From positions 1 to 22,152 of the forward strand of contig JBFWIL010000009.1 in assembly GCA_050256015.1 (NCBI GenBank): a stretch of DNA of 22,152 nucleotides, given 5' to 3'. Position 1 is the first letter of the stretch. The number at the start of each line of letters is the position of its first letter. Below are positions 14,091 through 22,080 of the stretch, piece by piece. A program made the translations under genes and the position numbers. Below the pieces are notes generated by a model. It ran no database searches and was not told the origin of the DNA. It saw nothing but the letters and a program-made list of their open reading frames with translations. The stretch is from JBFWIL01 sp050256015 (GTDB lineage Bacteria; Bacteroidota; Bacteroidia; Bacteroidales; Prolixibacteraceae).

Positions 14091-16280
14091 ATGGCAGAAT
14101 TCAGATTCAAAGCGCTCAGGGAGGTGCTGTCGCGGGAAGCGCGGCCGGTAAAACGGGAAGCCAGCCTGACCTCCGATTTTTTTGGCGTTCATGTGTTTGA
14201 CCGCCCCAAAATGAAAAAGTATTTGTCGCGGGAAGCCTTCAGTGCCGTATGTGAAGCTGTTGATCACGGTGTTCCGGTCGACCGGAAAATGGCCGATCAG
14301 GTTGCTCAGGGGATGAAAGCCTGGGCCACGGGCAACGGGGCTACACATTATACTCATTGGTTTCATCCGCTCACTGACGGAACGGCCGAGAAGCATGATG
14401 CTTTTATTGTCTTCAGTGAGAACGGAGGTGTGGTGGAGGATTTTTCCGGGAAATTGCTGGTACAACAGGAACCCGATGCCTCTTCCTTTCCCAGCGGAGG
14501 AATTCGCCAGACTTTTGAAGCCCGTGGCTATACGGCCTGGGATGTGTCTTCTCCTGCTTTTATTGTTGACGGGACCCTTTGTATTCCTACAATTTTTATT
14601 GCGTATACCGGGGAAGCGCTCGATTATAAAACTCCTTTTTTACGTTCTCTGAATGCGGTTGATAAGGCAGCCACAGCGGTATGCCGGTATTTTGACAAGA
14701 ATGTGAGCCGTGTGCAGGTCAGCCTGGGCTGCGAACAGGAGTATTTTTTGGTAGACCGGGCGCTTTATGCCTCACGGCCTGACCTGATGCTGACCGGCAG
14801 AACGTTAATGGGGCATGCTTCGGCCAAGGATCAGCAACTGGAAGATCATTATTTCAGTTCCATACCGACCCGGGTATACCGTTTTATGGAAGATCTTGAA
14901 AATGAAGCTTACAAACTGGGTATTCCGGTTAAAACCAGGCATAATGAAGTGGCCCCGAACCAGTTTGAGTTTGTACCGCTTTTTGAGGAAGCGAACCTGG
15001 CCAACGATCATAACCAGTTGTTGATGGACATCATGAAAAAGGTGGCCCGCCGTCATCTGTTTAAAGTACTTTTTCATGAAAAGCCTTTTGCGGGAATTAA
15101 CGGTTCGGGGAAACACCTGAACTGGTCGTTACGCACCGATACCGGTACCAACCTGTTTTCTCCGGGTAAAAATCCCAAAGCTAATCTGCGTTTTTTGACT
15201 TTTATCATCAACACCCTGAAAGCTGTTTATGATAATCAGAATTTGCTCCGGGCCAGTATTTCTTCGGCCAGCAATGCTTTGCGCCTTGGCGCGAATGAGG
15301 CTCCTCCGTCCATCTTTTCGATTTTTCTGGGATCCGAGGTGGAAAAGATGTTGAAGTTGATGGAAGAGGCAGTGGTGGAGCGCAAAATGACACCCGATGA
15401 AAAGACAGCGTTAAAACTGAACATCGGTCGTATTCCGGAAATTATACTTGACAATACCGACCGGAACCGGACCTCTCCTTTTGCCTTCTCCGGGAACCGG
15501 TTTGAATTCCGGGCCGTTGGCTCGTCAGCGAACTGTGCAGCTGCCATGATCAGCCTGAATACGGCTATAGCCTCCCAGCTGCAAAAATTCAGCCGGGAGG
15601 TGGACGGTCTGATTGAAAAGGGAACGAAGAAGGACGAGGCTATTTTTCAGGTGCTGAAACGGCTGATCATTGAATGCAAACCCATTTGTTTTGACGGGAA
15701 CGGATACAGTGACGCGTGGGTCCGGGAAGCCAAGGAACGCGGACTGACCAATGTAACCAGCGTGCCTGAAGCCATTTCGGCCTATTTGAAAAAGGATACG
15801 GTACGCCTGTTTAAGGAGCAGGAGGTTATGACAGTCAAGGAACTGGAGAGCCGTGCGGAGGTGGAGTATGAAAAATATGCCAAGAAGATCCAGATCGAAT
15901 CAAGGGTATTGGGAGACCTGGCCATCAATCATATTGTTCCGACGGCTATGGAATATGAAAGTCGCCTGCTGGCCAACGTTCGCCGTCTGAAGGAGGTGTT
16001 CCCGGAAAACGAATACCGCAAGATGGCCGCAGAACGGCTGGAGCTGATTCGGGAAATTGAGAGTCATATTACGGCCATTAAGGTTAACGTGCATGAGATG
16101 ACGGAAGCCAGGAAAAAGTCGAATGTGATTCCCGGAGCCTATGACAGGGCCCTGACGTATGAAAAACGGGTGGTTCCATTCCTGGAAGGTATCCGTTATC
16201 ATGTGGATAAGCTGGAACTTAGCGTGGACAACAATCTGTGGCCTTTGCCGAAATACCGGGAACTGTTATTTATCCGTTAG
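14091..16280 (+). CDS. glnN: Glutamine synthetase, type III
   Basis: A 729-residue GSIII enzyme, the length usual for the Bacteroides fragilis type. It carries GSIII-specific blocks: NGATHYTHWFHPLTDGTAEKHD (about 82-103), LVQQEPDASSFPSGG-RQTFEARGYTAWD (about 123-151), LGCEQEYFLVD (Glu215, Glu217), TRHNEVAPNQFE (Glu286, Glu293), INGSGKHLNWSL (His342) and NRTSPFAFSGNRFEFRAVGSSANCA. The C-terminal segment has the family's long helical region and ends PLPKYRELLFIR. It forms glutamine from glutamate and ammonia; the family assembles as dodecamers. The start at 14091 gives the right length and lies just after a -7 element. GSIII is usually the nitrogen-regulated GS of Bacteroidota; here it shares a 250-base divergent region with a GSI-like gene. 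Confidence 0.97.
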   Translation: MAEFRFKALREVLSREARPVKREASLTSDFFGVHVFDRPKMKKYLSREAFSAVCEAVDHGVPVDRKMADQVAQGMKAWATGNGATHYTHWFHPLTDGTAEKHDAFIVFSENGGVVEDFSGKLLVQQEPDASSFPSGGIRQTFEARGYTAWDVSSPAFIVDGTLCIPTIFIAYTGEALDYKTPFLRSLNAVDKAATAVCRYFDKNVSRVQVSLGCEQEYFLVDRALYASRPDLMLTGRTLMGHASAKDQQLEDHYFSSIPTRVYRFMEDLENEAYKLGIPVKTRHNEVAPNQFEFVPLFEEANLANDHNQLLMDIMKKVARRHLFKVLFHEKPFAGINGSGKHLNWSLRTDTGTNLFSPGKNPKANLRFLTFIINTLKAVYDNQNLLRASISSASNALRLGANEAPPSIFSIFLGSEVEKMLKLMEEAVVERKMTPDEKTALKLNIGRIPEIILDNTDRNRTSPFAFSGNRFEFRAVGSSANCAAAMISLNTAIASQLQKFSREVDGLIEKGTKKDEAIFQVLKRLIIECKPICFDGNGYSDAWVREAKERGLTNVTSVPEAISAYLKKDTVRLFKEQEVMTVKELESRAEVEYEKYAKKIQIESRVLGDLAINHIVPTAMEYESRLLANVRRLKEVFPENEYRKMAAERLELIREIESHITAIKVNVHEMTEARKKSNVIPGAYDRALTYEKRVVPFLEGIRYHVDKLELSVDNNLWPLPKYRELLFIR

Positions 16281-16305
16281 GAGGTTTTGCTGGTAATCCG
16301 CTATT

Positions 16306-16666
16306 AATCCCTTTGACGATCCGTTGATCATCGAGGGACAGGTTGACTTCCTGTTTGTGCCTATTGGCGGCGGACTGATTTCGGGTACCGGGAGTTATTC
16401 CCGGCAGGTTAGTCCGGCTCATTATCCCGTTTCCCGCAACGGGCCGGGGCATTACTTGATTTCCTGGCCAATGTGCTGGGGCCGGGCGACGATATTACCC
16501 ATTTGGGTTACACCAAGAAAAACAACCGGGAAGAGGGCCGGCCTTTGTGGAAATTGAGCTGACAGACAAAAGTGCTTATGACTGACTGGTGCAGCGAATG
16601 ACCGAACACGGTTTCCATTATGAGTACCTGAATGAGAAGCCCGACCTGTTTCAATATCTGATTTGA
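16306..16666 (+). pseudogene. ilvA: Decayed remnant of threonine dehydratase (ilvA)
   Basis: Pieces of an IlvA-like protein can be read in three frames. From 16306 the frame reads NPFDDPLIIEGQ, then jumps straight to VDFLFVPIGGGLISGTGSYSRQVSP: the stretch of about 14 residues usually between these parts is missing, and the glycine run is one short. From about 16455 another frame gives LDFLANVLGPGDDITH-GYTKKNNRE, the start of the C-terminal regulatory domain. From 16541 a third frame gives AFVEIELTDKSAYD, an in-frame TGA at 16583-16585, then LVQRMTEHGFHYEYLNEKPDLFQYLI and a stop at 16664-16666. The PLP-lysine N-terminal region and much of the middle are absent. Enough C-terminal identity remains to name the ancestor, yet no functional protein is possible. 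Confidence 0.88.
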
Positions 16667-16676
16667 AGGAAAATGT

Positions 16677-16684
16677 TAACTTTG
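16677..16684 (+). promoter_or_regulatory. -7 promoter element of purM
   Basis: TAACTTTG matches TAnnTTTG and lies 25 bases before the purM ATG at 16710. It begins ten bases after the stop codon of the ilvA remnant. No standard TTTG -33 box was identified. Confidence 0.65.
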
Positions 16685-16709
16685 CAGCGCCAAAAGAGAG
16701 ATTCATTCT

Positions 16710-17876
16710 ATGAGTTATAACAGATACCAGGCCAGGGGCGTTTCTGCTTCCAAAGAGGATGTTCACCGGGCCATCCGAAATATAGATAAGGGACTGTTCC
16801 CAAAAGCTTTTTGCAAGATTGTCGAGGACAGGCTGGGAGGCGATCCGTACTGGTGCAATATCATGCATGCCGACGGGGCCGGGACCAAGTCTGTCCTGGC
16901 TTACCTTTACTGGAAGGAAACCGGAGATCTGTCTGTCTGGAAAGGAATTGCCCAGGATGCCCTGGTGATGAACCTGGACGACCTGCTTTGTGTCGGGGCA
17001 ACTGACAACATACTGCTTTCGTCCACCATAGGCCGGAATAAACTGAAAATTCCCGGAGAAGTTATTGCTGCCATCATCAGCGGCACGGAAGAACTGTGCC
17101 GCGATCTGCGCGAACTGGGGGTGGGCATTTATCTTACCGGCGGGGAGACCGCCGACGTAGGCGATATGGTCCGGACCATTATCGTCGATTCGACGGTGAT
17201 CTGCCGGATGAAACGCTCGGAGGTGATTTCGGCCGACCGCATCAGTGCCGGCGATGTGATCATAGGCCTGGCTTCTTTCGGCCAGGCCAGTTATGAAAAA
17301 GGGTATAACGGCGGCATGGGAAGCAACGGACTCACTTCAGCCCGGCATGATGTGTTTGCACGTTATCTGGCCGGAAAATATCCTGAAAGCTTAGATCCAG
17401 AAGTGCCGCGTGAACTGGTTTACTCGGGCAGCAGGGAACTGAAAGGGGATGTTGGTATGCCGGGTATGGACGCAGGCCGGCTGGTGCTTTCGCCCACGCG
17501 GACCTATGCTCCGGTGATCCGCAGAATTCTGGAGGAATACCGTTCGGAGATACATGGCCTGATCCATTGCTCGGGAGGGGCCCAAACCAAAGTTATGCAC
17601 TTCGTGGACGGTGTTCATGTGATTAAAGACAACCTGTTTGCGTTACCTCCTCTTTTCCGGATGATACGGGAAGAGTCGGGTACCGGCTGGAAGGAAATGT
17701 ACCAGGTGTTTAACATGGGGCACCGCATGGAGATTTATGTAAAGCCTGAACTGGCGGATGCACTCATGGAAATTTCACAATCTTTTCATATTGATGCCCG
17801 TGTTGTGGGTCGTGTGGAACCTTTTGCGGGAAAAAAGCTGACCATCCGATCTGAGTTTGGGGAATTTGTATACTGA
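16710..17876 (+). CDS. purM: Phosphoribosylformylglycinamidine cyclo-ligase (AIR synthase), Bacteroidota form
   Basis: A 388-residue PurM-family enzyme, which closes the imidazole ring of AIR using ATP in purine synthesis. The motif HADGAGTKSVLAYLY (about 53-67) corresponds to the family's ADGVGTK element; NLDDLLCVGA (88-97) and YLTGGETADVGDMV (about 141-154) are the metal/nucleotide and GGETA motifs. The C-terminal half holds GLIHCSGGAQTK, matching the HITGGG-like segment in altered form. It is about 40 residues longer than the E. coli enzyme and clearly divergent, as is usual for this phylum. It has its own -7 element and is followed by prfA and pyrF, probably as one operon. Confidence 0.88.
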   Translation: MSYNRYQARGVSASKEDVHRAIRNIDKGLFPKAFCKIVEDRLGGDPYWCNIMHADGAGTKSVLAYLYWKETGDLSVWKGIAQDALVMNLDDLLCVGATDNILLSSTIGRNKLKIPGEVIAAIISGTEELCRDLRELGVGIYLTGGETADVGDMVRTIIVDSTVICRMKRSEVISADRISAGDVIIGLASFGQASYEKGYNGGMGSNGLTSARHDVFARYLAGKYPESLDPEVPRELVYSGSRELKGDVGMPGMDAGRLVLSPTRTYAPVIRRILEEYRSEIHGLIHCSGGAQTKVMHFVDGVHVIKDNLFALPPLFRMIREESGTGWKEMYQVFNMGHRMEIYVKPELADALMEISQSFHIDARVVGRVEPFAGKKLTIRSEFGEFVY

Positions 17877-17985
17877 GCCGGCAGTATCATTGTCGCATAC
17901 ATCCGGAAAGCGGTTGCCGGCAAGTGTTGTTGTGCTTGCATGGACCGCACGGAAGAAAACAATTAAAGTAAATGCAAAACAAGCT

Positions 17986-19071
17986 ATGGCAGACCATTCA
18001 TTAATCGAAAAATACACCCCGATAAAGTACCGTTTTGAAGAGGTGGCCCAGCAGATCACGGATCCGGCCGTGATTAGCGATATGAAACGCTACGTCAGAC
18101 TAAACCAGGAGTACAGGAGACTGGTATCGCTGATGGAGGTTTTTAAAGCATACCGTAATTTGCTCGACAATATTGAGTCGGGGCGGCAAATGCTGGCCGA
18201 GGAAAGTGATCCGGAGATCCGGGAAATGGCCCGGGAGGAGATTGAGCAAAGTGAAGCACAGATTCCGCAGAAGGAAAAGGATATCCGTTTGCTGCTGATC
18301 CCTGCCGATCCGGAAGACGGGAAGAATGCCATTCTGGAGATCCGGGCCGGAACGGGGGGAGACGAAGCAAGCCTTTTTGCCGGTGACCTGTTCCGGATGT
18401 ATTCCAAATTCTGTGAACGTAAAGGCTGGCGTATGGAAGTTACGCATGTGAGTGAGGGTACCTCCGGCGGGTACAAGGAAATTGTTGCCAATGTAAGCGG
18501 AAGCAGTGTCTACGGTATTCTGAAGTATGAGTCGGGCGTCCACCGGGTTCAGCGGGTGCCGCAAACTGAAACCCAGGGAAGGGTGCATACCTCGGCTGCC
18601 TCCGTAGCCGTGCTTCCTGAAGCCGAAGAGTTTGATGTAGAGCTGAAGGAAAGCGATATCCGTAAAGATACCTATTGTTCTTCGGGGCCCGGCGGACAAT
18701 CGGTGAACACCACTTACTCGGCTATCCGGCTTACCCATATTCCAACCGGTATCGTGGTTACATGCCAGGATGAAAAGTCACAGCTGAAAAATCTGGCCAA
18801 GGCTATGACTGAACTGCGTACCCGTATTTACAATATGGAATACCAGAAATATCTGGACGTGATTGCTTCCAAACGGAAAACCATGGTTTCCACGGGCGAC
18901 CGTTCGGCCAAGATACGGACCTACAACTGGCCCCAGGGCAGGGTGACGGATCACCGTATTAACCTGACACTGTATAATCTGCAGGCTATTATCAACGGTG
19001 ATATTGACGAGATCATTGAAAAACTCCAGCTGGAGGAAAATGCAGAGAAACTCAGGGAAGCCGAATTCTAA
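17986..19071 (+). CDS. prfA: Peptide chain release factor 1
   Basis: A 361-residue class I release factor recognising UAA and UAG. Domain order is an N-terminal helical domain (about 1-100), the PCRF core with EIRAGTGGDEASLFAGDLFRMY (about 118-139), the anticodon-like loop with PQT at 192-194 (HRVQRVPQTETQGRVHTSA), and the GGQ motif at 236-238 in SSGPGGQSVN, which triggers peptidyl-tRNA hydrolysis. The PxT loop distinguishes it from RF2 (SPF). The frame is open 43 codons further upstream into purM, but MADHSLIEKYTPIKYRFEEV is the family start. It is 109 bases downstream of purM and 42 upstream of pyrF. Confidence 0.97.
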   Translation: MADHSLIEKYTPIKYRFEEVAQQITDPAVISDMKRYVRLNQEYRRLVSLMEVFKAYRNLLDNIESGRQMLAEESDPEIREMAREEIEQSEAQIPQKEKDIRLLLIPADPEDGKNAILEIRAGTGGDEASLFAGDLFRMYSKFCERKGWRMEVTHVSEGTSGGYKEIVANVSGSSVYGILKYESGVHRVQRVPQTETQGRVHTSAASVAVLPEAEEFDVELKESDIRKDTYCSSGPGGQSVNTTYSAIRLTHIPTGIVVTCQDEKSQLKNLAKAMTELRTRIYNMEYQKYLDVIASKRKTMVSTGDRSAKIRTYNWPQGRVTDHRINLTLYNLQAIINGDIDEIIEKLQLEENAEKLREAEF

Positions 19072-19113
19072 GTTATACGGAATGACTGTTTCTTTTTCGT
19101 AACTAATATTGTA

Positions 19114-19950
19114 ATGACCATGAACCGTAAACAACTTTTTGATCAGATCAGGCAGAAACGCAGTTTCCTGTGCGTTGGTCTGGATACCGATATCCGGAAA
19201 ATTCCGGCCATCCTGCATGATACTTCCGATCCCGTTTTTGCATTTAACAAAACCATTGTTGATGCAACCCAGGATCTGTGCGTGGCTTTTAAACTCAATA
19301 TGGCTTTCTACGAGAGTCTTGGTTTGGCCGGTTGGAACAGTCTGGAGAAGACCGTACGCTATATCCGGGAAAACTATCCGGAGCAAATGATTATTGCCGA
19401 TGCCAAACGGGGAGATATAGGGAACACCTCAACTCTCTATGCCCGGGCCTTTTTTGAACAACTGGATACAGATGCGGTAACCGTAGCTCCCTATATGGGC
19501 GAGGATTCCGTAAAACCCTTTATGGCCTATGACGGTCGCTGGGTGATCCTGCTGGCACTTACTTCGAACCGGGGGGCAGCCGACTTTCAGATGCAGGTGC
19601 AGGAATCCGGAGAGCCGCTTTACGAATCGGTGCTGAAACGTGCACGGCAGTGGGGGAGTCCTGACCAGCTGATGTATGTGGCCGGAGCCACGCAGGCCGG
19701 GAAGCTGGAGCAGATCCGCCGGCTGGTGCCCGGACATTTCCTTCTGGTACCCGGGGTTGGAGCCCAGGGGGGGAGCCTTCAGGAGGTAGCCCGGCACGGG
19801 ATGAACAGTCAGTGCGGACTGCTGGTCAATTCTTCCCGGAGTATTATTTATGTTTCTTCCGGAACTGATTTCGCCGGGAAGGCCCGCTTGGCAGCTGCCG
19901 ATATTCAGCTCGAAATGGAAGAACTGCTGCTGGAAGCCGAACTTGTCTAA
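19114..19950 (+). CDS. pyrF: Orotidine 5'-phosphate decarboxylase (long PyrF subfamily)
   Basis: A 278-residue enzyme converting OMP to UMP, the last step of pyrimidine synthesis. FLCVGLDTDI (18-27), FKLN (59-62) and the catalytic DAKRGDIGNTS (96-106; Asp96, Lys98, Asp101) are all intact. LLVPGVGAQGG near residue 211 forms the phosphate-binding loop, followed by VNSSRSIIY. The length of about 275 is typical of the subfamily found in Bacteroidota and mycobacteria rather than the E. coli 245-residue form. Two Met codons lie six bases apart (19114 and 19120); either could start translation. It is the last gene of the purM-prfA-pyrF run and faces the convergent VTT gene. Confidence 0.96.
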   Translation: MTMNRKQLFDQIRQKRSFLCVGLDTDIRKIPAILHDTSDPVFAFNKTIVDATQDLCVAFKLNMAFYESLGLAGWNSLEKTVRYIRENYPEQMIIADAKRGDIGNTSTLYARAFFEQLDTDAVTVAPYMGEDSVKPFMAYDGRWVILLALTSNRGAADFQMQVQESGEPLYESVLKRARQWGSPDQLMYVAGATQAGKLEQIRRLVPGHFLLVPGVGAQGGSLQEVARHGMNSQCGLLVNSSRSIIYVSSGTDFAGKARLAAADIQLEMEELLLEAELV

Positions 19951-20036
19951 AGTTGTGGCCTGCCCTTAGGATACGCTTATACATGAGGCAAAGGTGTGTC
20001 GGAAAGAAGCGAATGCCACGTGAATCCGGGCCGGTA

Positions 20037-20633
20037 TCAAAAGATCAGTGTTATAAGCAGGTATTTTAGAAGCAACCCGGCAAAACTGTACAGCAGGGCA
20101 TCCCCGATCCGGTGCCTGAGCATGCCTGCTGCCAGCAGTATTACGGGGGAAGAGAGAGGGAAAAAATTAAATACAAAGATGGCAATGTTTCCGTAGCGGC
20201 GGATCTCTATCTCTGCCTGTTCATAACGTTGACGTCCTATTAAGCGGTCAATAATCCGGGTGCTGAATGAACGTCCTATATAATAATCTGCCAGCTGGGA
20301 GCCCAGCGCGGTGCTTATGGCCACTGCATTCAGCAGGAAGAGGTTCAGGTCGGTGCTGAGATAATAGATGAATGCCAGCTCTACAGGCATGACAATGAAA
20401 AACAGATAACCTGCAAGATTAACGATAGCAAACGACAACAGGGTGTGTTTGCTGTTCCCGTATATCTCGCGGCCTACGGTAAACGACACGATGACCACGG
20501 CCAGGGCGATCAGGCAAAAAAGAAGGATAATTCGTCTGAGGTTTGGATGCGTCCGGAACACTTTTTTGGGTTTATTGTCCAAATTAAAAGGTTTTTGCGG
20601 GATTATTGTGTTTCGGATACGGAAAAAATTCAT
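20037..20633 (-). CDS. VTT-domain (DedA/SNARE-associated-like) membrane protein
   Basis: A 198-residue membrane protein. After a basic N-terminal region of about 33 residues there are hydrophobic segments at about 34-54 and 65-92, a LGSQLADYYIGR element (around 111-122) typical of VTT proteins (G-x-x-x-x-D/Y-x-x-GR), an amphipathic stretch, then FNFFPLSSPVILLAAGMLRHR (about 155-175), which corresponds to the re-entrant proline-containing motif of the DedA/VTT fold, and a last helix. DedA-family proteins are involved in lipid flipping and envelope homeostasis, but this shorter YqaA-like member has no defined role here. It converges with pyrF and diverges from the DUF2851 gene. Confidence 0.78.
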   Translation of the reverse strand: MNFFRIRNTIIPQKPFNLDNKPKKVFRTHPNLRRIILLFCLIALAVVIVSFTVGREIYGNSKHTLLSFAIVNLAGYLFFIVMPVELAFIYYLSTDLNLFLLNAVAISTALGSQLADYYIGRSFSTRIIDRLIGRQRYEQAEIEIRRYGNIAIFVFNFFPLSSPVILLAAGMLRHRIGDALLYSFAGLLLKYLLITLIF

Positions 20634-20691
20634 TTATCGGATATTCCAGAAAATTTTGTAAATTTCTTTTCCGGAATAAACAGATGCAGGC

Positions 20692-21966
20692 ATGAATGAG
20701 TCTTTTCTGCGTTTTATCTGGCGTCAGGGTTTGTTTGACCAACGAAACCTGTGCACAACCGACGGCCTGCCGGTCAGGATTCTCTCTCCCGGAATTTCCA
20801 ATCCGGATGCCGGCCCCGATTTTTTTGATGCCCGGATTTGGATCGGAGAGACCCTTTGGGCAGGGAATGTGGAAATTCATAAGCGTTCGTCTGACTGGAA
20901 GCGGCACCGGCATGACCGGAACGCGGCCTATGACAATGTAATTTTACATGTAGTTGCGGAAAATGACCGGCCGGTCCGGAACTTCAGGGGGCAGATTGTG
21001 CCGGCACTGTGCCTGGTTTATCCGGAGTATCTGGAAGCCAATTATCTGGAACTGTTGCATGCTGAAGACTGGATTGCCTGCGAAAAGCAATTGCACTGCC
21101 TGGATCGGGTTGATCCGGGTCTATGGCTGCACCGGCTTATGGTTGAAAGGTTACAGGGTAAGACCGGGGAAATTCTCCTGCGGCTGAAGGAAAATAAGAA
21201 TGACTGGAATGAAACCTTCTACCAGTTTCTGGCCCGCAATTTTGGGTTCCGGGCTAATGCCCTTCCTTTCGAGTTAACCGCCAGAAATCTGCCCTTACGT
21301 ATTGCCGGAAGGCACCGTGATAAGTTATTTAGTATGGAAGCCCTGTATTTCGGTACGGCCGGCATGTTGCAGCAAAATCCCGACTGCGGGGATTATGCTT
21401 CGGCTTTGTATCACGAATACACTTATCTGAGGAGGAAATACCAACTGACAGCTGTTCCGGGCCATCTCTGGAAATTTCTGCGGCTTCGTCCTCTGAATTT
21501 TCCGAGTATCCGGCTGGCCCAGTTTGCTGCCCTGATCTTCTGTTCGGACGCTCTTTTTTCACGTATAATCGAAACCGGCAGTCTGGACCGGCTTCGGGTC
21601 TGTTTCCGGGTAAAGGCTTCTTCCTACTGGGACACGCATTTCCGGTTTGACCGGCTCTCCCCCGAATGTTCAAAGAGCACAGGGAGGGCGCTTGTTGACA
21701 GCCTGATCGTAAACACGGTTGTCCCGTTTCTTTTTGTTTACGGAAACGTTTACCATAAGGAGGAGTTGAAAGACCGTGCGTTGCAATTTCTGGAGCAGCT
21801 CCCGGCAGAGAGCAATGTGTTGATCAGGCACTGGAAAGAACTGGGGATTCAGGTTGATTCGGCTTTTGAAAGTCAGGCTCTGATTCAGTTGAAAAACAGG
21901 TACTGCATTCCCCGGCGTTGCCCGGAATGTTTTTTTGGTGCGAAATTAATCCGGCTAAACAGGTGA
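20692..21966 (+). CDS. DUF2851 family protein
   Basis: A 424-residue cytoplasmic protein with no signal peptide or membrane segment. The N-terminal part, with FIWRQGLFD (8-16), LSPGISNPDAGPDFFDARI (31-49), WAGNVEIHKRSSDW (55-68), HRHDRNAAYDNVILHVV (71-87) and later IVPALCL, is characteristic of DUF2851, a family widespread in Bacteroidota. The conserved D-A-G-P-D-F, VEIH and H-D-YDNVILHVV residues cluster like an active site, but the biochemical activity is unknown. Near the C-terminus is a Cys pair, CIPRRCPECFFG (about 404-415), that could bind metal. The gene is divergent from the VTT gene and just upstream of rpsO. No clear promoter was identified. Confidence 0.86.
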   Translation: MNESFLRFIWRQGLFDQRNLCTTDGLPVRILSPGISNPDAGPDFFDARIWIGETLWAGNVEIHKRSSDWKRHRHDRNAAYDNVILHVVAENDRPVRNFRGQIVPALCLVYPEYLEANYLELLHAEDWIACEKQLHCLDRVDPGLWLHRLMVERLQGKTGEILLRLKENKNDWNETFYQFLARNFGFRANALPFELTARNLPLRIAGRHRDKLFSMEALYFGTAGMLQQNPDCGDYASALYHEYTYLRRKYQLTAVPGHLWKFLRLRPLNFPSIRLAQFAALIFCSDALFSRIIETGSLDRLRVCFRVKASSYWDTHFRFDRLSPECSKSTGRALVDSLIVNTVVPFLFVYGNVYHKEELKDRALQFLEQLPAESNVLIRHWKELGIQVDSAFESQALIQLKNRYCIPRRCPECFFGAKLIRLNR

Positions 21967-21983
21967 AAGACAAATAATTTTAT

Positions 21984-21991
21984 TAATTTTG
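21984..21991 (+). promoter_or_regulatory. -7 promoter element of rpsO
   Basis: TAATTTTG matches TAnnTTTG and lies 89 bases before the rpsO ATG, implying a leader of more than 80 bases. No TTTG -33 box stands at the usual spacing. Confidence 0.55.
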
Positions 21992-22018
21992 GGCCGGATT
22001 TTTTCCGGAATTAATTTT

Positions 22019-22050
22019 AAGCCGTTGTGATTTGTGCAATGCTGCGGCTT
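22019..22050 (+). promoter_or_regulatory. Candidate hairpin in the rpsO leader
   Basis: AAGCCG (22019-22024) pairs perfectly with CGGCTT (22045-22050). Inside, TTG (22025-22027) can pair with CAA (22037-22039), leaving a five-base bulge TGCTG on the 3' side. It ends 30 bases before the start codon. Many bacteria regulate S15 by binding of the protein to its own mRNA leader, so an autoregulatory role is plausible, but no known S15 leader class was matched. Confidence 0.4.
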
Positions 22051-22080
22051 GAATATTGTATCATGTTATAAATCATAAAT

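Noticed and set aside
17877..17921. GCCGGCA and TGCCGGC forming a 7-bp stem right after the purM stop
   Set aside because: GCCGGC is itself palindromic, the loop is 31 bases and no T-run follows, so chance is the simplest explanation.
20651..20666. TAAATTTC as a promoter element for the DUF2851 gene
   Set aside because: It mismatches the consensus at the final G and has no -33 box, so it was not annotated.
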